From: Candidatus Ancillula prorhinotermitis
GTDB taxonomy: Bacteria; Actinomycetota; Actinomycetes; Actinomycetales; Bifidobacteriaceae
DNA length: 64,000 nucleotides
Reading direction: 5' to 3'
NCBI GenBank assembly: GCA_031280795.1
Contig: JAITGF010000003.1
Span: 65,657 to 129,656, forward strand
Shown here: positions 1 through 8,760 of the stretch, one piece after another
How positions within the stretch are numbered: position 1 is the stretch's first letter
Layout of the letters: the number at the start of each line of letters is the position of its first letter
The notes under the pieces: model-generated
Told to the model about the DNA's origin: nothing
Databases searched by the model: none
The model's input: the letters and a program-made list of their open reading frames with translations, nothing else
Program-made: the position numbers and the translations under genes

Positions 1-510
<510 letters not shown>

Positions 511-545
511 TTAAGCGAGGGTTTCTTAGGCCTCACAAAACTCAT

Positions 546-650
546 ATCGTGAAATCTTCACGACCTTTTCGTCTGGCGCGCAAATCAAACTATTCGCCAA
601 AGTGTAGGGTTAACTAATAGCCGTTCAATTTAGGCTACACTACTTTGGAG
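546..650 (-). other. Structured leader of nifJ
   Basis: Between promoter and start codon, two inverted repeats can be read. One is a tight hairpin at 548-565 (TCGTGAA..TTCACGA). The other is a longer stem around 597-646 that pairs CCAAAG and TGTAG with CTACA and CTTTGG around a 3-nt bulge. I recognise no known riboswitch class. It may be a regulatory leader or only a stability element. Confidence 0.35.
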
Positions 651-698
651 ACTGGCTTGCAGCAAGTCAAGCGGTACACGAAATTCGTCTACGATTCT

Positions 699-727
699 AT
701 TATACCACATTTTTTGCTCGCGCGCAA
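699..727 (-). promoter_or_regulatory. Promoter of nifJ
   Basis: Reads TTGCGC, a 17-nt spacer ending in TGTGG, then TATAAT on the minus strand. TGG before TATAAT makes an extended -10. The predicted start near 692 leaves about 190 nt of untranslated leader. Confidence 0.75.
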
Positions 728-740
728 GAAAAAAACAAAA

Positions 741-759
741 CGGTAATGAAAAACAAGTG
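741..759. repeat. 19-bp repeat shared with 51371-51389
   Basis: CGGTAATGAAAAACAAGTG is followed by a second AAAAACAAGTG and then TCAG, next to the stop of the rpf-like gene. The identical 19-mer followed by TCAGCCGCG occurs in the repeat-rich gap at 51371. Confidence 0.7.
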
Positions 760-770
760 AAAAACAAGTG

Positions 771-2159
771 TCAGTACCAGCCGCTTGATTGCGACTTACT
801 CCAGGCCCCACAAGGTGTACGGTAGCGCCCAGTGATATAGCTAAGTCCCCACTTGACCTGAGTGATGGGGTTATCGCGCCAATCTTCACCAAATTGCGCC
901 ATCTTCGACCCCGGTAACGCTTGCGGGATGCCGTATGCACCAGAAATAACATTGCCTGCATGTGTCCTCCAACCAGATTCGCGCTGCCAAAGGTGGTCTA
1001 AGCACTGGAATTCATTGGGGTCACCCCAAGTTGCCATCACTTGGTCATATGCGAACTTCTTGACATCTTCAGAAGGGACAGTCACAATCGTCCCGTTGTT
1101 TACTGGAGTCGCTGTGCCGAATTTGACGACTTGATCCTGAGGGGCACTTAAGTGAATCTCCGAGAAAAGGTCTCGCGAAACCTGATTGCCACCTACTAGC
1201 TTGACGATGAAGGTGCTAGAAGACTGCCCAACCTGGCCGGCCTGCACGAGCTGCTCCTCGCCCTTGCGCATAGCGCCGTCTTCAATACGCTGCTCAGCAA
1301 AAGGAACTTCTCGCGGGATGGTCTCAGTCTGCGTAGTGATAAGGTCAACCACAATCTTCTCACCATCGGAAACAACTTGATCTAAATCAGGATACACTCC
1401 CTCGCCAAACCCGACAGTCACGGCTTGCTCTGCTAAAACGTCTTTCACAGTCGCTCTGGTCGTAGTGAAAACCTGCTCCTCGCCACGGACAGTTAAGGAG
1501 ACGTTTTGCGCGTAATGAGGATTCTCGCGGTGAACTTCGAGCTGTACGTCTCCATTGGTTTCTGTACCAAATTTACTTGAGACTGAAAACCCTCTGGTAG
1601 AAGCTTCTTGACCTAGAGCAAGGATTACGCTTGGTAAATTAAATGGTATATAAACGCCTACGACTAAAACCACCACCATTAAAAGGCAGATTAGACCTTT
1701 GCAAGCATTGCGAAAATTCCAGCCGCGGTCATCAAAGAGCATATCGAACTCACTAACTTTTTCCTTAGCTTCAAAGGGCAAGCGGGTGTAGTCGTCAGCA
1801 TTCTTCAAATTCAAACTTGCAACATTTTGCACATATTTACTTTGAAACTTCGATACTTGGTCAGTTGAAACTTGCTGACCTTGGATGAGATTTGGTGAGA
1901 AAAATACTGCACGGCTGAGATCGTCAGAAGTCAGGCCACCAGAAACATTGTCTTGGCGTCCATCGTGGGTAAGATGCGAATTCTCTCTTAAAGACCTTTT
2001 ATTTTGTGCATCATTACGCGCTGAAAGCATATCACTTTTGCCGGGTTTTTTGCTGGCAGAATGCTTATGGCGACTTGATTTTGGCTTATTCGGGCGCGGT
2101 TTTGACGTTCGGTTTAGTATCAATTTGCCGTTTAAGTCACGCTTAAAAGGACTGCGCAT
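771..2159 (-). CDS. RpfB-like protein (DUF348/G5/transglycosylase domains)
   Basis: A 462-residue envelope protein. Residues 1-60 are very basic and Ser/Lys-rich, a single membrane segment lies near 150-175 (GLICLLMVVVLVVGVYIPF), and the rest should be outside. DUF348-like sequence (about 200-270) is followed by a G5-like domain (about 270-345) and a C-terminal lysozyme-like domain with LWQRESGW, which holds the expected catalytic Glu. This is the architecture of actinobacterial resuscitation-promoting factors and their bifidobacterial relatives, which cleave peptidoglycan glycan strands. The ATG directly abuts the ftsR stop, with an AGGGA site inside ftsR, so the two form an operon. The stop codon lies at the edge of a dispersed repeat (741-770) also found at 51371-51389. 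Confidence 0.85.
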   Translation of the reverse strand: MRSPFKRDLNGKLILNRTSKPRPNKPKSSRHKHSASKKPGKSDMLSARNDAQNKRSLRENSHLTHDGRQDNVSGGLTSDDLSRAVFFSPNLIQGQQVSTDQVSKFQSKYVQNVASLNLKNADDYTRLPFEAKEKVSEFDMLFDDRGWNFRNACKGLICLLMVVVLVVGVYIPFNLPSVILALGQEASTRGFSVSSKFGTETNGDVQLEVHRENPHYAQNVSLTVRGEEQVFTTTRATVKDVLAEQAVTVGFGEGVYPDLDQVVSDGEKIVVDLITTQTETIPREVPFAEQRIEDGAMRKGEEQLVQAGQVGQSSSTFIVKLVGGNQVSRDLFSEIHLSAPQDQVVKFGTATPVNNGTIVTVPSEDVKKFAYDQVMATWGDPNEFQCLDHLWQRESGWRTHAGNVISGAYGIPQALPGSKMAQFGEDWRDNPITQVKWGLSYITGRYRTPCGAWSKSQSSGWY

Positions 2160-2717
2160 TTAGATTCCCTTTGTTACTGACTCGGAAATGCGACGACTTT
2201 CTCTCATATGCTCTTGAAGTTCACGCAAAGACGGAGGGATCATTTCTTCCTCAACTGTAGACGGCTTAAATTGCTTTAGCTTACCTTCAACTTCTGACCA
2301 TATGGATGCAATCGATATTGCAAACACCCCTTGACCACCACTTAGCACGTCAATAATATCTTCCGGAGACTTAACTAAGAAAATGGAGCGACCGTCCGAA
2401 CAAAGCGTAACTGCTGAAAGGTCGTCAACACCGCGCTCTTTTAGGATGCTCTTTGCTTTGATGATTTTTTTCAGACTGATACCTGTATCAAGCAGGCGTT
2501 TATATATCTGCAAGATGAGAATATCTTTGAATGTGTATAGGCGACGACTCCCCGACCCTTTTGCTTCTAGTAAAGTTGGCTCAAAATAGCCTTGTGACGC
2601 CCAGTAATCAATGCGCCGCTGAGTGATTCCAGTTGCCTTCGAGACAACGGAAGACCTATACCCCACCTGCTCACCAAGCTCAGGGATACTATCACCAAAA
2701 AGCGTTCCTTGTACCAT
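2160..2717 (-). CDS. ftsR: FtsR-like MerR-family transcriptional regulator
   Basis: 185 residues. The MerR helix-turn-helix spans about 20-90: SVVSKATGITQRRIDYWASQ, then GSGSRRLYTFKDILIL and LLDTGISLKKI. The C-terminal part has GVDDLSAVTLCSDGRSI and LSGGQGVFAISI, characteristic of the Rv1828/FtsR family, which in corynebacteria activates ftsZ. That target is known from the family and is not shown here. TATAAT ends 6 nt before the ATG, so transcription should begin at or next to the A of the start codon and the mRNA should be leaderless. First gene of an operon with the rpf-like gene, which suggests growth or division control of that wall enzyme. Confidence 0.88.
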   Translation of the reverse strand: MVQGTLFGDSIPELGEQVGYRSSVVSKATGITQRRIDYWASQGYFEPTLLEAKGSGSRRLYTFKDILILQIYKRLLDTGISLKKIIKAKSILKERGVDDLSAVTLCSDGRSIFLVKSPEDIIDVLSGGQGVFAISIASIWSEVEGKLKQFKPSTVEEEMIPPSLRELQEHMRESRRISESVTKGI

Positions 2718-2723
2718 GTACTC

Positions 2724-2752
2724 ATTATATCACATATTAGCTTTGCGTGCAA
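2724..2752 (-). promoter_or_regulatory. Leaderless promoter of ftsR
   Basis: TTGCAC, 17-nt spacer, TGATATAAT on the minus strand, with 6 nt between TATAAT and the ATG. Its -35 lies one base from the -35 of the divergent tRNA-Leu promoter. Confidence 0.8.
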
Positions 2753-2753
2753 C

Positions 2754-2782
2754 TTGACAAAAACGATGCGAACTGGTATAAT
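2754..2782 (+). promoter_or_regulatory. Promoter of tRNA-Leu
   Basis: TTGACA (2754-2759), 17-nt spacer, TATAAT (2777-2782), an optimal housekeeping promoter. Transcription should start near 2789, about 86 nt before the tRNA. Confidence 0.85.
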
Positions 2783-2874
2783 AATATCAGCAGTTTGGTG
2801 ATAACATCTGTGCGGACTTGCATTTATGCATCACTTTTGTCTGCGATTAAATACTACAAGTGAATATATGTCTA

Positions 2875-2956
<82 letters not shown>

Positions 2957-3053
2957 CATAACATGAAAATGGGAGTCGCGCTACGCTTAGGCGTGCTCCG
3001 TGCACCTTATCGAAAACTCATACCTAAGACTTGCCTAAGACTGTGGTTGAAAA

Positions 3054-4289
3054 CTAAACTAGTGGATGGAAGATGTCCGCTAAGACCATGGTGATAAACA
3101 TCAAGATGAGAAACCCGTAGATAATATATGCAACTGGCTGGCTGCGTGCTAAGTCAGCCGCACCTGGGCGCGGACGTTTTCGGAGGCGAAATACCAAGCG
3201 CTTCAACGCTTCGTAGATAGCATTCGCACTGTGACCACCATCAAGTGGTAGTAGTGGTATCAAGTTCAAAACAAATAGTGCGATATTCAAAGAGCCTAAG
3301 ATTGAGAAGATGTTAGCCACTTTCTGCGCGAAATCGTCAGTGGCCTTTTCGCTTGCGACGGCAATCTGCCCAACGCCTACCACTGAAACGAGATTGCGCT
3401 CTTGCCGCTCCTGATTGGTAACTAGCGAGCGCACAGCGTCCACCATACCAGCTGGGATGCCAAGAATCGCCTTAGCAGTGCCGGTGACGGTCTGCCAAGT
3501 GATGCCTAATGACCCCCCTAGCGAAAGGCGCTCGGGCTCAAGCGATGGGGAAATACCCACTTTGTACGCACCGTCAATTTCAACGGCTTCAATAGTGAAA
3601 TGCTTATCTACGCCTTCTCGCTCAGCGGTTATCTCTAGCTCCTTGTCGTTAGACTCGGCAATCAACTGCTGCAACGCTGCCCACTCTTGCACACTCTGCC
3701 CATTGACCTCTTTAACCGTGTCGCCTGCTCGCATCCCGGATTTGTAAGCTGGAGCTTCGTCGTTATACGAACAATCGTTGCTAGCAGTATTGTCACTGAA
3801 CTGGGATTGGCATTGCACGACAGTCTTTAAGGTGGTAGTCGGGCTTTGCGCGCCGATAAATGTAAAGGCTACCATAAAGCACAATGCCCCAAGCACGAGG
3901 TTCGTCAAAGTGCCGCCAGCCATGATCAGAATCTTTTTGCCGAAAGTCAAGTTGTAGAATGCTCTTGACTCGTCAAATGGCTTCATGCCTTCTTGACTTG
4001 CTTCACGGGCACCTTCGATAATGCTTTTGAAGAACTTATCAGTGTGGTCTTTAGGTTTGGCTGGGAACATTCCCTGAATTTGAGTGTAACCACCCATCGG
4101 CACGAGCTTCACACCGTATTCCGTCTCCCCTCGTTTAGTACTCCAAAGCGTTTTTCCAAATCCAATGAAATATTCAGTTGCGGGAACACCGAACTTCTTT
4201 GCTGGCAGAAAGTGACCTAATTCATGCAAAGCAATACTTAGCGCGATACCGATAACGATAACTACGACAGTGATGATTGTGCCTAACAT
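3054..4289 (-). CDS. rseP: Site-2 protease RseP/Rip1-like intramembrane metalloprotease
   Basis: 411 residues. The first membrane helix contains the zinc motif HELGH (22-26). A PDZ-like domain lies near 170-260, and the second catalytic motif PLLPLDGGH has its Asp at about 350. C-terminal helices follow. The family cleaves transmembrane substrates such as anti-sigma factors. The N-terminus at this ATG matches the family, and no earlier in-frame start exists. The ATG lies two bases after the discriminator base of tRNA-Gly, and nothing between can serve as a ribosome site. Translation is therefore probably from a leaderless mRNA released by tRNA 3' processing (inference). Confidence 0.92.
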   Translation of the reverse strand: MLGTIITVVVIVIGIALSIALHELGHFLPAKKFGVPATEYFIGFGKTLWSTKRGETEYGVKLVPMGGYTQIQGMFPAKPKDHTDKFFKSIIEGAREASQEGMKPFDESRAFYNLTFGKKILIMAGGTLTNLVLGALCFMVAFTFIGAQSPTTTLKTVVQCQSQFSDNTASNDCSYNDEAPAYKSGMRAGDTVKEVNGQSVQEWAALQQLIAESNDKELEITAEREGVDKHFTIEAVEIDGAYKVGISPSLEPERLSLGGSLGITWQTVTGTAKAILGIPAGMVDAVRSLVTNQERQERNLVSVVGVGQIAVASEKATDDFAQKVANIFSILGSLNIALFVLNLIPLLPLDGGHSANAIYEALKRLVFRLRKRPRPGAADLARSQPVAYIIYGFLILMFITMVLADIFHPLV

Positions 4290-4291
4290 CG

Positions 4292-4362
4292 AGCGGATGA
4301 CGGGAATCGAACCCGCGTTTAAAGCTTGGGAAGCTTTCGTCCTACCATTGGACTACATCCGC
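4292..4362 (-). tRNA. tRNA-Gly (TCC)
   Basis: 71-nt cloverleaf. The acceptor GCGGATG pairs with CATCCGC, the anticodon loop CTTCCCA lies within AAAGC/GCTTT and reads TCC, and the T-arm is GCGGGTTCGATTCCCGT. It follows tRNA-Thr by 4 nt, and its 3' end is 2 nt before the rseP ATG. Confidence 0.94.
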
Positions 4363-4366
4363 ATTG

Positions 4367-4439
4367 AGCCTCTGATCGGAGTCGAACCGACGACCCCTTC
4401 ATTACGAGTGAAGTGCTCTACCAACTGAGCTACAGAGGC
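4367..4439 (-). tRNA. tRNA-Thr (CGT)
   Basis: 73-nt cloverleaf. The acceptor GCCTCTG pairs with CAGAGGC, the D-arm is GCTC..GAGC, the anticodon stem CTTCA/TGAAG carries loop CTCGTAA (anticodon CGT), and the T-arm is GTCGGTTCGACTCCGAT. First mature RNA of a tRNA-Thr/tRNA-Gly/rseP transcript. Confidence 0.94.
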
Positions 4440-4452
4440 ACTAAGTCGATAA

Positions 4453-4475
4453 GACAGGCGGCAAAGCCGCCTGTC
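4453..4475. other. Perfect 10-bp hairpin before tRNA-Thr
   Basis: GACAGGCGGC and its exact complement are separated by AAA, and the stem can be extended through AGTCG/CGACT. In the minus-strand transcript it lies 14 nt upstream of the tRNA-Thr 5' end. With no T-run it is not a standard terminator. It may steer RNase processing or early termination. Confidence 0.6.
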
Positions 4476-4482
4476 TAGCGAC

Positions 4483-4722
4483 TAAGTGCCTCATGAGGCT
4501 TGATAATTTAAGGGGGGAGATTCCCCCTAACACCCCCTCTTATCGGTGCAAGGTTATTTAGTTATAATTCATAAGTGCCTGATAGAGGCTTGATAATTTA
4601 AGGGGGAAGATTCCCCCTAACACCCCCTCTTATCGGTGCAAGGTTATTTAGTTATAATTCATAAGTACCTGATAGAGGCCTTATGAACACCCCCTCTTAT
4701 CGGTGCAAGGTTATTTAGTTAT
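4483..4722. repeat. Tandem ~89-bp repeat, two full copies and one partial
   Basis: Units begin at 4483, 4572 and 4662 with TAAGTGCCT or TAAGTACCT. The first two are nearly identical over about 89 bp; the third lacks an internal segment. Each full unit holds a hairpin of G-runs and C-runs (AAGGGGG..CCCCCT), CACCCCCTCTTATCGGTGC and GGTTATTTAGTTATA. The array lies in the 5' leader of the tRNA-Thr/tRNA-Gly/rseP transcript. Confidence 0.9.
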
Positions 4723-4728
4723 AGAAGT

Positions 4729-4757
4729 ATTATACCACAAAATTTTCGTCAGTGCTA
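4729..4757 (-). promoter_or_regulatory. Promoter of tRNA-Thr/tRNA-Gly/rseP
   Basis: TAGCAC, 17-nt spacer ending in TGTGG, TATAAT on the minus strand. The -35 is weak, but the extended -10 matches other promoters in the window. Confidence 0.65.
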
Positions 4758-4809
4758 CGTTAAAAGGCAATTATCACACGTAGTTATTCACAAAATGGCA
4801 TCAAAGTAC

Positions 4810-4838
4810 TTGAAAAACGGCAAAATATGTGCTACACT
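4810..4838 (+). promoter_or_regulatory. Promoter of the Rv3235-like gene
   Basis: TTGAAA (4810-4815), 17-nt spacer ending in TGTGC, TACACT (4833-4838). It gives a leader of about 30 nt carrying GGGGAGG. Confidence 0.6.
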
Positions 4839-4873
4839 TACATCACACGATCACCTATGATGGGGAGGTATAT

Positions 4874-5323
4874 ATGAAGAGTAAATACGAACATGTCAAT
4901 GTGTTGTACACAGAAAGTCAAGCATACGATGAATATGACATTGACTACACCGAACAAGAGCCAGTAACCCTAAGTTTGCCGCATTCATTTGTGTCAAGCA
5001 TGTGCCTATATATCAGTGAAGCGCTTTCAAACACGCGCAAAATCGATGTGCTTGCCAAGTGGATGAAGCCATATGTGTATAACCACATCGACGAACTGCG
5101 CCTAAAAGGCTATGGCTTTGGGATGCGCCCAAAATTGCTCAGCGTTACTGTAAAGCGACTTAATAGTAGAAAAGCCTATGGGGTTTGCAGTATAGAGACA
5201 TCGACTGGCAGACACTTAATATCGATAACCTACGAAGTGCAGCACTTATCGTGGATTGCTACCAATATAGATGTTGTGACAGAAGACAGTAGCAAAATTA
5301 TTTGCCTAGTATCCAAAATATAG
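4874..5323 (+). CDS. Rv3235-like (DUF6459-type) hypothetical protein
   Basis: 149 residues from the ATG at 4874, chosen because GGGGAGG lies 6 nt upstream; an in-frame ATG at 4829 lies in the promoter. An acidic, Tyr-rich N-terminus (1-35) precedes a compact domain (about 40-145) with YISEALSNTRKIDVLAKWMK, VYNHIDELRLKGY and a C-terminal beta-rich part. The pattern resembles the small Rv3235 family of actinobacteria, whose function is unknown; the match is from memory. There is no signal peptide or membrane segment. A large envelope operon follows downstream but has its own promoter. Confidence 0.6.
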   Translation: MKSKYEHVNVLYTESQAYDEYDIDYTEQEPVTLSLPHSFVSSMCLYISEALSNTRKIDVLAKWMKPYVYNHIDELRLKGYGFGMRPKLLSVTVKRLNSRKAYGVCSIETSTGRHLISITYEVQHLSWIATNIDVVTEDSSKIICLVSKI

Positions 5324-5464
5324 TATCTAAAATCTAGCAATACCTGAACCTCTTTAAGCAGGCTAGCATTAACGTAGAGGTTTGCCTAGCGTGAATAATC
5401 CACGCCAAAATCCACCAATCGGAATCGAACATTTCAAGCCAATCGCGAACGTTTGATAATACTC

Positions 5465-5493
5465 TTGCAAAATACTGTTTGATGTGGTATAAT
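5465..5493 (+). promoter_or_regulatory. Leaderless promoter of the 5501-10855 operon
   Basis: TTGCAA, 17-nt spacer ending in TGTGG, TATAAT, with 7 nt to the ATG at 5501. Transcription should begin at the start codon. Confidence 0.8.
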
Positions 5494-5500
5494 CTTAATA

Positions 5501-8500
5501 ATGACATTAGGTCGCAACCAGAGTAGGTTGTATAGCAAACGGAAGCCAAAAGCTTCTGAATTTAATGGCGCGCTAGAAAGCGGAGCGATATTTTTTGCTA
5601 CCCAGAATCAGGGTACGAGTAGAAAAGCAAGTAGAAACCCAAGCGGAATCTTAAGTGGTGCAAAAAATAATCTCGCACGCTACACTAGCGCCCACACCCA
5701 GCGCGTCTCAACTTCTGCAGCACTAAAGACTAGCGCGCGTCGTTTTAGTGCACAAATTGAAGGCGGGGCAAAGAGTCTGCATCTTAAGAAAGACCTTCAA
5801 TCAGCAAAGCGTTTTGCACTCAGAAGTAATGCCCCGCTAAGGCTGGACGCATATGCAGGCGATACCAAAAACAAGCGCCGAATCCTTAAGCTAGGAAAAT
5901 CGGTGTACGCTACCCAATTCAATGGCCTACTTAGTGGTCAACTCAATAATCAGCCTGATGCGCAATTTTATGCACGTTTCGTACCTCAAAACGTTGCCCA
6001 AATCATCACGAAAGGTAGCGCCCCTACTGAGTCTAGTGAGGCCAGCAATGGCGCGGATGTGGTTAACGCAAGGGCGCATACCGATACATCGGCAGGCACA
6101 CCGGCGGGCAGTCAAGGTGATGTTTCATCTAATAATGCTCAAGCGGTTACTCAAGGACCCAACCAGCCGGGATCACAATCGGTCGACCTGCCCAACAATC
6201 ACAGAGGCGTAGGCGGTCCTGACAGTGCAGACGGTTCATCGACTTCCGATACCCCACCTGAAACCCTTAGCGGCGCACCGTCACCCCAGCCAGAAGCCAC
6301 ACCAGGTGGCAGTACGAACACCACACTTGCGCCTGAGAGCACACCTGGAGGCGCTTCACTAGGCGGCTTATCTTCGTCAGCGTCTTCAGATCAAAGTAAC
6401 AACACTCGAAGCGGTGGCGCTACTAGCGGCGCCCCAAGCGGTGGGCATCTGCTGCCCGAAAAGCTAGATGATTTAATTTCCATCACTCCTTTTACGAAAA
6501 TCGGTGCTAGTTTGCGTGGGGCTAGCGCTTTCGTCAAAGTAATGCTCAAGCCTGCAAAAGGACTTATAGCGCAGATGTCTGAAGCAGAAATTGAGCAGTT
6601 TACTAGCGCAAGACTTGACTACGACGCACTCAAAAAGATGGACAAAGATGCCCAGAAGAGTAGTGCTAAGAGTAGTGCTAAGAGTAGTATTAGTGTAGCG
6701 CAGTCACCTGCCCTAGATACCACTGCACCGAGTAGCATACCAGACAACGCTTCGGGCACGGCATTAGACACTACATTGGATAGCGCAAGGAACGCCCGTT
6801 TAGAGGCAGTGCGTAATGCCTTAGAAAATAACACCATCGCTGAAGAGTACTTGCGCGAACCTGATGTCGAAGATATATCTGCTGAGCGCACATCGCAAGT
6901 CCCGCCACAAGTTGATGTGTCACTGTCGCAGAATGAAGAACAGGGCGATGCACTGGAACCACGGGAAGCAACGTCAGCACCACCTGGACAGATACCACCT
7001 TTACAAGAAGAATCGCCTAGCCAAGAAGATGAAGTCTCTCTAGTCGAAACTACGCTTGAAATACTTGACGAGCCAATTGGCGATGATGTTGAAATGGTGC
7101 AAAAGGGTTACCAAATACCTATCACTTCAGAAATACCAGTAGTAAGACCTAATCAAAGTGCTCCAAACGATATCGGCGCTCAAAAGACGAGTGACGGAGA
7201 TACAGGCGTAATACATGCAGACGAAATTGGTGAAAGTGAAGTTAGCGCCCACAGTGAAGATGCCTCTGAAGTTGCCCTCCCCAAGACAGAGGATATTCCA
7301 ATCGTGTTGGCACTTACACAGCAGCTTCCTATAGTCAAAGTCGTTGAAGCCGTGCAAAATTCCACTGAAAACAAACCTGCACAAGAAGCACCTCATGAAA
7401 GTGCAAATCAAAATAAACTACCACAAGATGCACCAAGCAGTGCCCCAGATGATGTACTTAATAGTGACGTGCCAAGTGAAATTACGCCCGACAGTGAACC
7501 GGCTAGAGAGCCCATAAAACGCATCCTTTCAAAGAAGCGCATCCCAAGCCCGCTTGCGCTTGCCCAAGCAGCCAAAGGTGGGCCTGACATTGATGATACA
7601 ATTCAGATGAAACCAGCATCAATGCAAGATTCTGCGCAGGTTCAGGATCTTGCAAATAGCGAAGAGCCGTTCTTGACTACTGAGCCGCTACCATTCGCGC
7701 CGATTATGAAGCCCGAAAATGTTGCCGAAAATGTTGCCAAAAATGTTGACAGTAAGGACTCTCAACAGGGCCACATACACCAAAAACCCACACCTGAGGA
7801 GATGCTTGCCAAACTTGAGCGACTAGCAAAGAGCGCAGTAGAAGAAATTGACGACACGCTTAATCCAAAGTCGCCGAAAGTCGAGCAAGAAGTAGTGCAA
7901 GAACCCGTGAAAGAACCCGTGAAAGAAGTAGCGCAAAAGGTTGCGCAAAAGGTTATGCCGGAAGCTGTGCAAGAAGTAGTACAAGACGCTAGCGGGGGCG
8001 AAAATGGCGGCGATGACGTAGCGCCAATTAACACTACTTTGCCACTCAAAACTTCGGCGATTCATAAACCACTTGCTAAGCCGATACGACCAGGCACTAA
8101 ATCTCCAACGCCACTCACCACCACATCAGACAGTGTGCAGGATCCCCATCAAGAACGCATCGAACAATCGCGTGCAGATAAGATGACACCTGATGCTGTA
8201 TCTACAGGAGCGGCAAAGAAACCAGCTAGTAAACCTAGCACACCTGCCACTGATTTCACAATGCTAAGAAAATCAGTTTCGGACATCATGTCAGAGATTA
8301 TGGACGACGTCTACGGGCCAAGGCGCAGCTACAAAGCAGGCACTAGCGAGATTGACGTACCGCCGGTTCGGACCCCAGCCAAGCCGAAAGCCCCCGCGCC
8401 CCCTCCAGTTAAAATCAGCTTCCCCTCTGAGCGCCGAGCTCTCTTTGAGGATGAGAAGTCGCCGACACCGAGCACTCCTACTGCAACTCCAGTAACACGT

Positions 8501-8758
8501 AAAACCAACGCCTTTTCAAGTAGTATCCTCAAGTCATCAAGGCCACTTACTGCTGCAAGTACTATTCCAACTTTCGGACGCTCAAAGAAAGGCGATCCGC
8601 TAGCCGCTTTTGAAGATATACTGTCCGAGATTGACTCAAAAACTCAACGCGCCGAGTCAAGCATTTCTGCTAACGCTAAGAATGCAATCTCACAAATGCA
8701 AACCCGGTTTGACGACGTTTCAAACCCGCTTGACGCTTTCAAAAGGGGGTCTAAGTAG
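5501..8758 (+). CDS. Large disordered Ser/Thr/Pro/Glu-rich protein, function unknown
   Basis: 1085 residues with no recognised fold. The first 150 are basic (many Lys/Arg/Ser). A long Gly/Ser/Pro/Thr-rich stretch follows (about 170-320). A short ordered patch near 330-380 contains LISITPFTKIGASLRG and AFVKVMLKPAKGLIAQM. The middle is acidic and contains short tandem repeats such as QEPVKEPVKEVAQKVAQKV near 790-825. The C-terminus has LRKSVSDIMSEIMDDVYG and DPLAAFEDILSEID, probably helical. There is no signal peptide and no clear membrane helix, so it is probably cytoplasmic. It shares an operon with two membrane-anchored proteins and uppS, and I infer a scaffold role at the envelope, which is unproven. 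The start is leaderless. Confidence 0.7.
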   Translation: MTLGRNQSRLYSKRKPKASEFNGALESGAIFFATQNQGTSRKASRNPSGILSGAKNNLARYTSAHTQRVSTSAALKTSARRFSAQIEGGAKSLHLKKDLQSAKRFALRSNAPLRLDAYAGDTKNKRRILKLGKSVYATQFNGLLSGQLNNQPDAQFYARFVPQNVAQIITKGSAPTESSEASNGADVVNARAHTDTSAGTPAGSQGDVSSNNAQAVTQGPNQPGSQSVDLPNNHRGVGGPDSADGSSTSDTPPETLSGAPSPQPEATPGGSTNTTLAPESTPGGASLGGLSSSASSDQSNNTRSGGATSGAPSGGHLLPEKLDDLISITPFTKIGASLRGASAFVKVMLKPAKGLIAQMSEAEIEQFTSARLDYDALKKMDKDAQKSSAKSSAKSSISVAQSPALDTTAPSSIPDNASGTALDTTLDSARNARLEAVRNALENNTIAEEYLREPDVEDISAERTSQVPPQVDVSLSQNEEQGDALEPREATSAPPGQIPPLQEESPSQEDEVSLVETTLEILDEPIGDDVEMVQKGYQIPITSEIPVVRPNQSAPNDIGAQKTSDGDTGVIHADEIGESEVSAHSEDASEVALPKTEDIPIVLALTQQLPIVKVVEAVQNSTENKPAQEAPHESANQNKLPQDAPSSAPDDVLNSDVPSEITPDSEPAREPIKRILSKKRIPSPLALAQAAKGGPDIDDTIQMKPASMQDSAQVQDLANSEEPFLTTEPLPFAPIMKPENVAENVAKNVDSKDSQQGHIHQKPTPEEMLAKLERLAKSAVEEIDDTLNPKSPKVEQEVVQEPVKEPVKEVAQKVAQKVMPEAVQEVVQDASGGENGGDDVAPINTTLPLKTSAIHKPLAKPIRPGTKSPTPLTTTSDSVQDPHQERIEQSRADKMTPDAVSTGAAKKPASKPSTPATDFTMLRKSVSDIMSEIMDDVYGPRRSYKAGTSEIDVPPVRTPAKPKAPAPPPVKISFPSERRALFEDEKSPTPSTPTATPVTRKTNAFSSSILKSSRPLTAASTIPTFGRSKKGDPLAAFEDILSEIDSKTQRAESSISANAKNAISQMQTRFDDVSNPLDAFKRGSK

Positions 8759-8760
8759 TT

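Larger units (their letters stand above)
4440..4873. other. Gene-free interval with repeats and two divergent promoters
   Basis: This 434-bp gap holds the hairpin, the tandem array, a minus-strand promoter for the tRNA operon and a plus-strand promoter for the gene at 4874. I see no convincing ORF. Confidence 0.7.

Noticed and set aside
4483..4722. Replication origin iterons (DnaA boxes)
   Set aside because: I see no cluster of TTATCCACA-like boxes and no dnaA or repA; the units carry G/C-run hairpins instead.
5501..8758. FtsZ-binding or DivIVA-like identity for the 1085-aa protein
   Set aside because: No DivIVA N-terminal motif or extended coiled coil could be read; composition alone is not evidence.
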